64,000 nt of DNA from the NCBI RefSeq assembly GCF_014851905.1, contig NZ_JACVAQ010000001.1, forward strand, positions 2,542,001 through 2,606,000, read 5' to 3'. This document shows positions 16,403 to 24,228 of this stretch, one piece after another. Under the pieces are notes generated by a model, which did not search any database, had not been told where the DNA came from, and saw only the letters and a program-made list of their open reading frames with translations. Both the position numbers and the translations under genes were made by a program. How positions within the stretch are numbered: the first letter of the stretch is position 1; every line of letters begins with the position of its first letter. Source of the stretch: Pseudomonas sp. PDM14. GTDB taxonomy: Bacteria; Pseudomonadota; Gammaproteobacteria; Pseudomonadales; Pseudomonadaceae.

Positions 16403-17239
16403 TCAGTCGAACTGCACGTCGGCGCGCTGGCACAGGCCGCTGGTGTTGCTCGCCCACAGCTCGGCATGGCCGGGCTGGGTGTGGCGGCCGCCCACCTCGA
16501 AGGCGTCGGGCGCGATCAACGGGCGCACGCCGCGGAAGGCGAAGCGGCGCAAGCGCGCCAGCGGGTTGGCCTGCACGAAGGCATTCAGGCTCAGGGTGGC
16601 GGTCAGCGGGCCATGTACCACCAGGCCGGGATAGCCCTCGGCCTCGGTCACGTAGGGCCAGTCGAAATGGATGCGATGGGCGTTGAAGGTCACAGCGGAG
16701 TAGCGGAACAGCAGCACCGGATCGGGCGTTACGCAGGCCTGCCAGTCCGCCTCGGCCACCGGCTCGCCAGCGCCGAGCTTGGGCGGTGTCGGCTCGCGGT
16801 AGACGATGTCCTGCTCCTCGCGGATGCACAGCACGCCGTTCTGCACGTACTCATGCTGCAGGGTGACGAACAGCAGCGAGCCGGTCCGCCCGTGCTTCTC
16901 CTCGATCTGCTTGATGGTGGTGGTACGACAGGCCTCGCTGCCCACGCGTAACGGCTCGATGAACTCCAGCCGCCCGCCGGCCCACATGCGATTGCGCCCA
17001 TGCGCCGGGGGCATGAACCCGCCCAGCGCCGGGTGCCCATCCGGGCCCAGGCCATTGCAATCCACCGGCTCATTGAAAAAGCACCAGTGCCACAACCACG
17101 GCAGCTCCTCGCCATGGGCCGGCGCCTGCACATCGAAGGTCGCGGCAATGCGCCGGACCAGGTTGCGGCTCAACTGGTCATGCACCTCCTGGGTACGCGC
17201 CAGCCACTGCGCCGGGTCGAAATCTGCCATGCCGTGCAT
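16403..17239 (-). CDS. MaoC/FAS1-type dehydratase, itaconyl- or mesaconyl-C4-CoA hydratase-like
   Basis: A 278-residue double hot-dog protein. The N-terminal half is FAS1-like (LPWLWHWCFFNEPVD, GFMPPAHGRNRMWAGGRLEF) and the C-terminal half is MaoC-like, with NAHRIHFDWPYV and GYPGLVVHGPL supplying the usual His/Asp region. Size and layout match itaconyl-CoA hydratase (Ich) and mesaconyl-C4-CoA hydratase rather than the longer mesaconyl-C1-CoA hydratases. It would add water to a C5 enoyl-CoA to give citramalyl-CoA, the lyase substrate. It is the first gene of the three-gene unit; the gap to the dehydrogenase gene is 59 bp. ATG at 17230 is an alternative start. Confidence 0.8.
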   Translation of the reverse strand: MHGMADFDPAQWLARTQEVHDQLSRNLVRRIAATFDVQAPAHGEELPWLWHWCFFNEPVDCNGLGPDGHPALGGFMPPAHGRNRMWAGGRLEFIEPLRVGSEACRTTTIKQIEEKHGRTGSLLFVTLQHEYVQNGVLCIREEQDIVYREPTPPKLGAGEPVAEADWQACVTPDPVLLFRYSAVTFNAHRIHFDWPYVTEAEGYPGLVVHGPLTATLSLNAFVQANPLARLRRFAFRGVRPLIAPDAFEVGGRHTQPGHAELWASNTSGLCQRADVQFD

Positions 17240-17407
17240 CCACTCTCATTGCGATGGTGGACATGATGCAGGGGGGCGGAAAAGGGGAGGAATTCGCTTT
17301 TGTGGAAGTGGGGGTCAAGGAATGGCTAACACTGGGCGAGGTTATTGGTAGCGATGAGTATGGCCGCTCGGATTGGTGCTTAATCGAATGGCCTTCCTGC
17401 AAGCATA

Positions 17408-17435
17408 AAAAATCCGCACATGTGCGCGGATTTTT
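17408..17435. terminator. bidirectional terminator beside the first attachment site
   Basis: AAAAATCCGC (17408-17417) and GCGGATTTTT (17426-17435) are perfect inverted arms with a short ACATGT-containing loop. Read leftward it lies just after the tRNA 3' end at 17442, where the terminator of the original tRNA gene would be. Confidence 0.85.
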
Positions 17436-17441
17436 CGGTTC

Positions 17442-17488
17442 GGTGGTGGGCCCACACGGACTCGAACCGTGGACCAAAGGATTATGAG
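17442..17488 (-). repeat. attachment-site copy 1: 3' half of a CAU-anticodon tRNA
   Basis: Read on the minus strand, this 47-base sequence starts in the anticodon loop (CTCATAATCC). It continues through the variable loop, a perfect T-arm (CACGG TTCGAGT CCGTG), the acceptor strand TGGGCCC and an encoded CCA. It is identical to 24229-24275. Beyond the CTCAT end the flanks are unrelated and the 5' half of a tRNA is missing, so this is a fragment left by site-specific integration, not a functional gene. The CAU anticodon fits tRNA-Met or tRNA-Ile2. Confidence 0.85.
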
Positions 17489-17778
17489 TTGCCTAGAAAC
17501 GCTGCAAGCCCAGTGAAATCGGACGTAGCTTAGCGCAGGTACAGTTAGCTGAAAGTAGCGTGGTTACTGGTGTTGAGCGTAATTTGGCGAAACGGGTAGG
17601 AGCTGGGTGCTGTATTGCTAGTGTACTTTTTGTCCCATCAGACAGTGAGTGTTACTTGATTTATACAGCTAGCGAGAAAGCGCAGGCTGACAGCAGTTTC
17701 TGAAGGTGCTAAGTACGGGAGCTTGGCACTTATAGAACCTGCTGTATGTCCTTATGGTCTAAGCATCCAATTGCTAAA
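17489..17778. other. 290-bp stretch with no recognisable gene inside the island's left end
   Basis: Both strands are broken by stops and no start with a ribosome site opens a convincing frame. It shares no similarity with the sequence just right of the second repeat copy. It may contain the recombinase arm sites expected inside an attachment site, but none could be defined. Confidence 0.4.
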
Positions 17779-19998
17779 TTAAATGCAAAGTAGTGTTCCG
17801 TTTTTTAAAGGAGTAGAAAGTACGGAGCTTACTCCGCCTCGTTGTGAGGATGTGGCAATTTTAAGATGCTCTATGGCTCTGCTGGCTCCAACATATATTC
17901 TTGATATATATCTTCTCTTAGCACCTTCGCTCAAGTATTCGCTTGTCAAATCAGCCTCGTCAGCATGAATTAAGAAAACATGTTCGAATTGCAGCCCTGA
18001 AACGTACTCCGGCATACTGAAAATGCATTTCTTCTTAGCGTAGCGGAGGCCCTTTAAATCTTCACGAGATTTAATCGGAATGTGATATTTTTTTATTCTT
18101 CCGACCTCAAGGTATTGCTCATAAAGTTCACTGTTTAAACATAGTACAGCGACTTGTTGGCCGCCGTCTGGGATGCTAGCCGCCAAACGCTGGGCGGACT
18201 CAAATATAGTGTCAATAAGCTCTATGTCAGTACTAAAATTTTGCAGGGTTGGTATGGGGCCCTGATCCTTGCTTGATGTGGCAGTGTAATTAATAAACTC
18301 ACCTTCCAAGTCCATTGCAGGGAACGCCCCGTCTATATCGGCTAGGAAGCTGGTGATCTGCGGGGTATATCTAAATACCTGGTTCAGCTCCATCGCAATG
18401 GATGCACCAATCCCAGGGTTGACGAACCGGCTAATTCCTCCAGAAAAGGGAGCGTCTGTTGTGCTCTGTTTTAGGTCGTAGGCCATTATTATGGGCCATC
18501 GCCCCTCAGTTGATGCGTTTGTCTTAAATAGAGGCTGAAAAGCCATGGCCTCTATCTTTGTAAAAAAATGATACTCATCTACGTATATCTGATCGAAACC
18601 ATCTCGGTCTCTAAGTTGTTCCCATTCGTAAGTGTTCAGGTATCTGCCAAAGTCTGCGATCATTTGGTCGAGGCTGAAAAATTGTTCTTTTTTTAATTTT
18701 ATTCGGTACAGCTCATAGAGTTCAAGGATTACCCGGCGCTCATCTGGCGTGTCTAATTGCATTTGCCAGCGGTCTCGTTGTGAATTTATATATTGGCTGG
18801 CCTCTTTTGTACCCTTCCTGATATTCTCGGCGTCAAGTGTGCAGGCAAATTCGTTTATTATTTCATCGATTAATTCTGGGTGTAATTTTTCATCATGAAT
18901 TCGATTTCTTAAATTTGGGCAGGTATTTAGTAGCTCTAGGTTTATGTAAGGGTCACGTTTCGCAAGGGATATGATCTCCTTAATAATGTCTTTTTGAAGC
19001 TCGCGACCTTCGACTCCGTCTATGGAGATCGGTCTAAGCCCTTTTTTTTGGTAGTCTAACTTGGATTCGGCGACTTCATATAGAGTGCCGATCAAGAGCT
19101 TTTTGTCTCCATTAGAGTTGGTTAGTTCGCTCCATCTTGCGGTTGGGTCAAGTGCATATAGCATTCCGCGCACAACTTGATGCGCAAGTGCAGAGCTATG
19201 AGTCAAGAATAAAAAGGATTTATCACCACCGTTATCTGCGTCGTGATAAAGCTCTTTTAGGCATTTGATAACCATGGCTTGGGTTTTGCCAGTGCCGGCA
19301 GCACCACGTAGTCGAATTGGCGATTGTGTATCACTATTTATAAATGCTAGCTGCTCGTCTGTGAGGATTTGATTTATCCAATCTGACAGATTTCCTGGGC
19401 GCGCGAGAAAGGTACCTAAAGGTTTACTTAGAACCAGCCCGTAGTTTCCTGCCGTGAGTTGCTGTGCAGGAGTGTCTTCCGCCAAAATGGCGTCAATATA
19501 CCCATCGGCTGCTTTTTTGTAGGCATATAAGTTTTCTTCGGTGTAGTTTAATGTTCCGGGAGTGTCTGTAATGTCATATGCATATACGTTGCTTGAGTCG
19601 TCAGGCGATCTGTTGAAGCAAATCCGTACGCTACTTTTTCTTGATAAGTTTGTGGCGTAGATACTTAGCAAAGCTCCGTCGTTAAAGGGTGACCATTGTA
19701 CGGGTATAGAAATTCCTCGATCAAATTGCCGTAAAGCTACTCGAATGATCCTCTCAAATATTTGCACTGGGTTAAGGTTGGAACGAAACACCCCATTCTC
19801 TTTGGCGTTTATTATAAGCAGTCCGCGGGACTCATCTGCGTCCGGGGTGAATATATATATAGTGTTGTTGAGGATTACTCTTTTTAATTCTGTATTATTG
19901 GCTGGTATTTCGTAATCGCTAAACCAGTCCTCTTCAATTACTGCGGAATCCAATATCGACAAAGCAGATTGTTCAATAACAATGGAGTCTGGAGTCAT
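17779..19998 (-). CDS. SF1 (UvrD/Rep-like) helicase-type ATPase, candidate defence protein
   Basis: A 739-residue protein with an intact superfamily 1 ATPase core: Q-motif LTDEQLAFINS (about 212-222), Walker A GAAGTGKT (232-239), Walker B IYVDEYHFF (471-479, DEYH rather than DEAQ), motif IV LNQVFRYTPQI (about 539-549), motif V SGLQFEHVFLIHADE (about 667-681) and motif VI IYVGASRAIEHL (701-712). About 210 residues before the motor are unrecognised and could be a recognition or effector domain. It is AT-rich, unlike its surroundings, and its ATG overlaps the stop of the upstream gene by 4 nt, implying coupled synthesis. UvrD-like motors recur in antiphage systems such as Gabija, but this pair does not match one known to me. 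Confidence 0.82.
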   Translation of the reverse strand: MTPDSIVIEQSALSILDSAVIEEDWFSDYEIPANNTELKRVILNNTIYIFTPDADESRGLLIINAKENGVFRSNLNPVQIFERIIRVALRQFDRGISIPVQWSPFNDGALLSIYATNLSRKSSVRICFNRSPDDSSNVYAYDITDTPGTLNYTEENLYAYKKAADGYIDAILAEDTPAQQLTAGNYGLVLSKPLGTFLARPGNLSDWINQILTDEQLAFINSDTQSPIRLRGAAGTGKTQAMVIKCLKELYHDADNGGDKSFLFLTHSSALAHQVVRGMLYALDPTARWSELTNSNGDKKLLIGTLYEVAESKLDYQKKGLRPISIDGVEGRELQKDIIKEIISLAKRDPYINLELLNTCPNLRNRIHDEKLHPELIDEIINEFACTLDAENIRKGTKEASQYINSQRDRWQMQLDTPDERRVILELYELYRIKLKKEQFFSLDQMIADFGRYLNTYEWEQLRDRDGFDQIYVDEYHFFTKIEAMAFQPLFKTNASTEGRWPIIMAYDLKQSTTDAPFSGGISRFVNPGIGASIAMELNQVFRYTPQITSFLADIDGAFPAMDLEGEFINYTATSSKDQGPIPTLQNFSTDIELIDTIFESAQRLAASIPDGGQQVAVLCLNSELYEQYLEVGRIKKYHIPIKSREDLKGLRYAKKKCIFSMPEYVSGLQFEHVFLIHADEADLTSEYLSEGAKRRYISRIYVGASRAIEHLKIATSSQRGGVSSVLSTPLKNGTLLCI

Positions 19999-20828
19999 GC
20001 TACTTCCTCGAATATTTTGTCGGAGTTCTGTTTGACGATATTTTTAGTATGTTCTTCAAATTCGGTAGTCATGCCAATTCGAGAAAAGAGGAAAGTTGTT
20101 TTTTGAACAATTGAATATTTTACCCGGTCGTTCAGCCTGCACATTCTATAAAAAGAGTTTGGGTTTCCGTCTATTTTTGCATTGGCTTCGCAGGTGTATA
20201 TAGTTTCATCTTGAGTTGAGTAGATATGCCTTAATAGTGCCACGCAGCCGTTCTCAAGTTCACCGCAAAGGCCAGGCAGGCAAAAAAAATCGGGGAATCC
20301 GTCGTCGCCTTTTTCTAAATTTTGTTGGGCGTTCAGCGCTATATTTTCAATTTTCAATTTAAAAAAGGCCGCCGCTGCACGAATTTTATCTATGGAGGAT
20401 GTTTCAGAGGGTTCTGATATTTTGTAAAGTCCAGTAATTATATTTAATATTTCTGGCGGACACTCTTGTATACCGAGCTTGGCTGCGAATTGATTCACGC
20501 CAGTTTCAGTTAGCCAACTGATCATTGTTTCTTCTGAGAGCGTATTTAGATCCTGCTCCCTTAATTTTTTATTTACGTAATCTAGTACTGTTTTAGATTG
20601 TTTGCTTTGTATTTTTTTAATTTCAGTTGGTGCCCAGTTTTTCTCTAGGTACTCTGCTGTCGGTATCACTTTTATCCAAGTGTAATGATTTCCATGTTTT
20701 CCTCTAGCAATGTCACAATCTGCTGTTATTACTAGTCCGTAAGTTTGTTCTGTTCTGGTTTTTCTGAAGATAATATCCCCTTGCCTGATATCTTGGCTTT
20801 CCGAGGGAGTGGTGTATAGTCCATTCAT
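19995..20828 (-). CDS. unrecognised partner protein of the helicase
   Basis: A 277-residue AT-rich gene overlapping the helicase start by 4 nt (ATGA). I do not recognise the family. Visible features are an N-terminal QDIRQGDIIFRK followed by YGLVITADCDIARGKHG, a small beta-rich-looking core with a conspicuous CD pair (about residues 37-38). Further features are a lysine-rich middle (about 69-93), a Cys-containing FFCLPGLCGELENGCVALLRHI segment, and a late YRMCRLNDRVKYSIVQ strand set. There is no signal peptide or membrane segment, so it is cytoplasmic. The QGDI and ADCD pattern suggests a substrate- or effector-binding fold rather than a nuclease, but no function can be claimed. Confidence 0.75.
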   Translation of the reverse strand: MNGLYTTPSESQDIRQGDIIFRKTRTEQTYGLVITADCDIARGKHGNHYTWIKVIPTAEYLEKNWAPTEIKKIQSKQSKTVLDYVNKKLREQDLNTLSEETMISWLTETGVNQFAAKLGIQECPPEILNIITGLYKISEPSETSSIDKIRAAAAFFKLKIENIALNAQQNLEKGDDGFPDFFCLPGLCGELENGCVALLRHIYSTQDETIYTCEANAKIDGNPNSFYRMCRLNDRVKYSIVQKTTFLFSRIGMTTEFEEHTKNIVKQNSDKIFEEVA

Positions 20829-20896
20829 TATGATTCTCTTAGGCTTTATGGTGTTTTTAATGCAGGGGGTTCTTGTTTTCTTGGGTGCTTAATTTA

Positions 20897-21667
20897 TTAA
20901 GCATGCTGCATGGTTCTGCACTTGGGGAAAGTCGAGCAACCCCAGAACTGCTGTCCTGCTTTCGCCCCTGATTTCACAGTACGAATCAACAAAGCACTGC
21001 CACATTTCGGGCATTGCCGTTCGGCTGTGGGATCGCTTCTGCGTTTAAGGTTTTGCACGTGCTCGCGGTGGGTGGCGAACGTCGGTGCACGGCGACCGGT
21101 TTGCAGGGCTTTGAACATGGCGTCGACTTCAGCTGCGCTGAACACCGGTTGCTGGAATGACTTGATGTAGTGAATGAAACCGATGCCTTCGGTGACATTG
21201 GCCGGCATATCGGTTTTGAACGTGCTGCCACCGACAAAGGTGATGACCGAGTGCAGGTGTTCTGGTTTGACGCCAAGGGTGGCTTCCAGGGCTTTGAGGT
21301 GCTTGTAGTTCTGCCGCAGCGGGTTCTGGAATTTGAACGTGCGTTTGTAGAGCTTCTGCGTCCACTGCGCCTGCTTTTCGCTGCCGAAGATCCAGCCGCT
21401 CATGTTCTTCGTTTCCAGCACGAAGATGCCGTAGGGCGAGAGGAAGACGTGGTCGATCTGCGTGGTGCCGTCTGGTGTGTTCAGGGTGACGTTGTGCAGG
21501 CGGCGGTAGGTCTGTTTGTCCAGCTGCCAGTGGGCGAACAGGCGCACCAGAAGTTCGCCGATATGCCCCTTGGCCCAGCGCGACTTGAGCAGGCCGATCA
21601 ACAGCATGGCCGGGATCAGCCAGGTGATGGTGTCGAACAGCGGGGCGAGGATGACGCGGTAATCCAT
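20897..21667 (-). CDS. NERD-domain nuclease-like protein with C-terminal C4 zinc finger
   Basis: A 256-residue protein. An N-terminal membrane-anchor-like helix (about 8-26) is followed by a nuclease-related NERD domain with DGTTQIDHVFLSPYGIF and VLETKN, which supply the D...ExK residues of the PD-(D/E)xK-like fold. At the C-terminus, CPKCGSALLIRTVKSG...FWGCSTFPKC is a topoisomerase-I-type C4 zinc finger. NERD proteins are inferred to cut or process nucleic acid and recur in defence islands. The start at 21667 follows AAGGAAGAATGC; an upstream start would add 34 poor residues. It reads GC-rich, unlike the AT-rich pair 69 bp downstream, so they probably arrived separately. Confidence 0.85.
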   Translation of the reverse strand: MDYRVILAPLFDTITWLIPAMLLIGLLKSRWAKGHIGELLVRLFAHWQLDKQTYRRLHNVTLNTPDGTTQIDHVFLSPYGIFVLETKNMSGWIFGSEKQAQWTQKLYKRTFKFQNPLRQNYKHLKALEATLGVKPEHLHSVITFVGGSTFKTDMPANVTEGIGFIHYIKSFQQPVFSAAEVDAMFKALQTGRRAPTFATHREHVQNLKRRSDPTAERQCPKCGSALLIRTVKSGAKAGQQFWGCSTFPKCRTMQHA

Positions 21668-21909
21668 GCATTCTTCCTTGAACAAAGCCGCTATGAGTGG
21701 CGCGGTGTGAGCGCGCGAGCAGGCGTGCCTGAACTCCAGATCTCCGGCACTGGTAGGGATAGTGGCCAATCGCCTGCGTTAGCTCAATAGCCCCGCGACT
21801 AATTACTGATGCAGATCAGTTGCCGGCCTGCTGGTGGATTGGCCCGAGCGAGCCTATTCGGCTCACTGGGGCGCCGCAGTGCAGGGTTGTTGGGATAGGC
21901 GATATGGGT

Positions 21910-23244
21910 TCAGCGTTTCGTTGCCAGCAACTCGGAGCGACCGATCACCTCTCGGCTGCGCTCGGCTTTACGCGGCCCTGAGAAGCCGGCTTCTTCGATG
22001 GCGCTATCCAGACCGCGAAAATGCGGCGCGGCTTTGGGGCTACGCACTGTTTCCATGCCTTCGTTCCAGGCATGCACCATGTGTTTGGCCACATCACGCC
22101 AGGCAGGCTCGTTTTTCGCGGCTTCGATTACCTCTTTGCCGACCTCTACGGCGGACTCACAAAGCTGTTCGACCATGGCGGCATACTGGCGCGGTGGAAT
22201 GCCCAGGACGGCTTTGAAAAAGGTTTCCAGCGAACGGCCCGGTGTCCAGGTTTGCCTGCCGCCTACGGACAGGCCAGGCGGGTTGCTGGCGAAGCGCGGG
22301 TAGGCTTGGGTGGTCACCAGGTCATAGACCGGGGTAAAGGCCACGTCAGCGCGCGAGGTGTAAAACAGCGCGATGTTCTTCGCGTGGCAGTCGGCATTGC
22401 GCACTACGTAGTTGCTCAGCAGTTGCCAGCCCAGGTGCTCGCGTTGTGCTTGCAGACGGTCAGCGGGGATGTAGGCCCGCGTGGCATTCCATACCCGCTC
22501 GGTGGTGGGGGTGTACTTTTCATGGGGCGGCAAACCCAGTAGCCCACAGGCGTCTTCTACGCCGCAGTGGGGGAGACCGTGCTCGTCGACATCGAAGCGA
22601 TCCACTACCAGGATTTTGCCGTCCTTAGACATGCGACAGGCCGCGACCGGCACGACATTGAGCCGTTCCAGCACGCGCATGGTGTAGAACTCGTTGAAGC
22701 CCAGAAAGGGGGTCGTGTCGTCGGAGCCTTTGATGATGTGCAGGCCGGTGCGCAGGGTTGGTTTGCCTAGCGGCGCCCGAGGTTCGGCCGCGTCGGTGGC
22801 AATGAACTTTGGCACGACCCCTGACACGGCTACCCGAGCGTATTGCCGTACCAGTGCGGCGAATCGGTCGGTGGTGTTTTCCGCCTTGAGCAGATGGCTT
22901 ATCTCAAGAGGCGCCATGTCGACGCCCGGCGGAACGCCTTCAGGCGTGACGGAGACTCTGCCGATGCCGGTGCCGCCCACCACGCCCAGCAGCGACAGGT
23001 CGGTGCCATCGAGCAGTGGGCCAAACTCTTCGCGGATCACACCCAGCAAATAGCCTTCGGGCAGGTTCTGCCGGAAAAACGGGAACAGATCGCGGGGCCA
23101 GCGCCATGCTTCTTCGCGAACCGGCATCGTCAGGCTGACAAAGTCTTCAGGTGCTGTGCCTGGCAGGTATTTCAGCACGTATTCATCGCGTTCCCGATAG
23201 AGCTTGGCCACCAGCCTTGAGCTGACGTGCACGTCGAGGATCAT
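21910..23244 (-). CDS. hipA: HipA-family type II toxin kinase
   Basis: A 444-residue HipA-like serine/threonine kinase. Visible are the N-terminal HipA_N region (LFPFFRQNLPEGYLL, LLGVVGGTGIGRV), the SGVVPKF loop equivalent to the HipA phosphate loop, VVDRFD, the catalytic NADCHAKN (Asp285) and PVYDLVTT as the metal-binding segment. In E. coli HipA phosphorylates glutamyl-tRNA synthetase and induces persistence. The length matches (440 in E. coli). The ATG at 23244 lies two bases after the hipB stop, so the genes are co-translated. An in-frame TTG six bases earlier is less likely. All catalytic residues seem intact, so the toxin should be active. Confidence 0.92.
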   Translation of the reverse strand: MILDVHVSSRLVAKLYRERDEYVLKYLPGTAPEDFVSLTMPVREEAWRWPRDLFPFFRQNLPEGYLLGVIREEFGPLLDGTDLSLLGVVGGTGIGRVSVTPEGVPPGVDMAPLEISHLLKAENTTDRFAALVRQYARVAVSGVVPKFIATDAAEPRAPLGKPTLRTGLHIIKGSDDTTPFLGFNEFYTMRVLERLNVVPVAACRMSKDGKILVVDRFDVDEHGLPHCGVEDACGLLGLPPHEKYTPTTERVWNATRAYIPADRLQAQREHLGWQLLSNYVVRNADCHAKNIALFYTSRADVAFTPVYDLVTTQAYPRFASNPPGLSVGGRQTWTPGRSLETFFKAVLGIPPRQYAAMVEQLCESAVEVGKEVIEAAKNEPAWRDVAKHMVHAWNEGMETVRSPKAAPHFRGLDSAIEEAGFSGPRKAERSREVIGRSELLATKR

Positions 23245-23246
23245 GC

Positions 23247-23507
23247 TCAAGCGCTCCCTGAGCGCTGCTCGTTGAGGATGTCTTCAACCGTGCGTTCGTG
23301 CCCGGCCTTAACCAGCTTCAGGTCATAGCCTGCCGCTTCCAGCAACCGAACCAGTACCGAGACGCTCATATCGCCTTTGGCCAGTGTTTCCATTCTAGCC
23401 ACCGTCGAGCGTGATACGCCGGCATTGCTGGCCAATGCTTCCTGGCTCAGCTTCGCGTTACCACGCGCCTGTTTCAGCATCTCGGATACATCGTATAGGG
23501 AGGTCAT
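23247..23507 (-). CDS. hipB: HipB-like antitoxin and autorepressor
   Basis: An 86-residue helix-turn-helix protein: KLSQEALASNAGVSRSTVARME (about 19-40) is a classic XRE-type HTH, followed by SVSVLVRLLEAAGYDLKLV. It neutralises HipA by binding it and represses the operon. The start at 23507 is chosen because it gives the family length; an upstream frame adds 25 residues running through an operator-like repeat. Its first codons lie next to repeat 1 of the three-site operator array. Confidence 0.9.
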   Translation of the reverse strand: MTSLYDVSEMLKQARGNAKLSQEALASNAGVSRSTVARMETLAKGDMSVSVLVRLLEAAGYDLKLVKAGHERTVEDILNEQRSGSA

Positions 23508-23509
23508 TT

Positions 23510-23611
23510 GTAGCCCTCGGGCCTCAAAAAATGCGGGTATGCAGAAAAATGTAGCTCGTGGGCTACATTCTCGCAAGCTCACTCCGCACTGAATTGTAGC
23601 TTGTGGGCTAC
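23510..23611 (-). promoter_or_regulatory. hipBA operator array (three inverted repeats)
   Basis: Two near-identical 16-bp inverted repeats, GTAGCTCGTGGGCTAC (23551-23566) and GTAGCTTGTGGGCTAC (23596-23611), and a degenerate third, GTAGCCCTCGGGCCTC (23510-23525), lie directly upstream of hipB at spacings of 41 and 45 bp, about four helical turns. This matches the multi-operator layout by which HipB/HipA bend and repress their promoter. Confidence 0.75.
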
Positions 23612-23613
23612 TA

Positions 23614-24199
23614 AATTAATGCATTACTCATGTTTTGTGGCTCAGGGGCTGCAGTTGGCAGGCATGGCTAGGTTCATGCCTAGGGCCGCCACGTCAGGCT
23701 CCGTCTTTCGAGAGGTCATTCAGCCTCAGAAAAAGCCAGGGCTACCTCCGTAACGTCGACGTGTAAACGCGGCGTGCGCCGGCCCACGCGCTTTGGGATT
23801 CCGGCGCCTATGTGCATCTCATGAGTGCCAGTCTTGATCGGAGTGCCGCTGGCGAGTCCACTCGGTTCGCGGTCTTGGCGGTCGATCCTCAATCCATCGG
23901 GTAAGCGAGGCCGTCACTGACATAGATTCCGTGAACAGGTGAGGAAGTATTGGCCGCGCTGAGATGTACGTGGTGCGGCGCTCCGACTTTGGCGGCCGGT
24001 GAGGTCTCAGGCAGTGGAGTCGTTTTAAGTCGCATTAGCGCGACTAGCGGCCACGTCTCCGGATATGACGGCTTCACATCCAGCCAGCTACGCCCTTAAG
24101 CCGCGTGCAAAAGCGGTTCACCCAAAGGCCAGAGATCGAACTGTACCGACTTGTGCCGTTGGACCATGCGACTGATCCAGAAGCTACTGCCAGGAAAAG
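23614..24199. other. 586-bp non-coding stretch before the second attachment site
   Basis: No frame longer than about 60 codons has a usable start, and all are interrupted. The sequence has ordinary Pseudomonas-like composition and may be a decayed gene. No transposase, RNA gene or repeat was recognised. Confidence 0.4.
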
Positions 24200-24202
24200 C
24201 AA

Positions 24203-24225
24203 AAAGCCGCGCAGTGCACGGCTTT
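24203..24225 (-). terminator. terminator-like hairpin beside the second attachment site
   Basis: AAAGCCG (24203-24209) and CGGCTTT (24219-24225) form a stem; on the minus strand the stem is followed by a T-run. It stands 3' of the tRNA fragment exactly as the hairpin at 17408 does for copy 1, so each integrated unit carries its own tRNA-terminator substitute. Confidence 0.6.
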
Positions 24226-24228
24226 GAA

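Noticed and set aside
17254-17487. 77-codon plus-strand frame ending VVGPHGLEPWTKGL
   Set aside because: The end is antisense to the tRNA fragment, a frequent spurious translation; the frame also crosses the terminator at 17408.
17442-17488. Functional tRNA gene at either repeat copy
   Set aside because: Only the 3' half is present at both sites; no D-arm or 5' acceptor strand is found in the flanks.
23247-23582. Longer hipB start at 23582
   Set aside because: It would translate through operator repeats 1 and 2 and add 25 residues without family similarity.
23889-24077. 62-codon minus-strand frame before the second attachment site
   Set aside because: Starts at a GTG directly after an in-frame stop, no ribosome site, no family; perhaps a decayed gene but not supportable.
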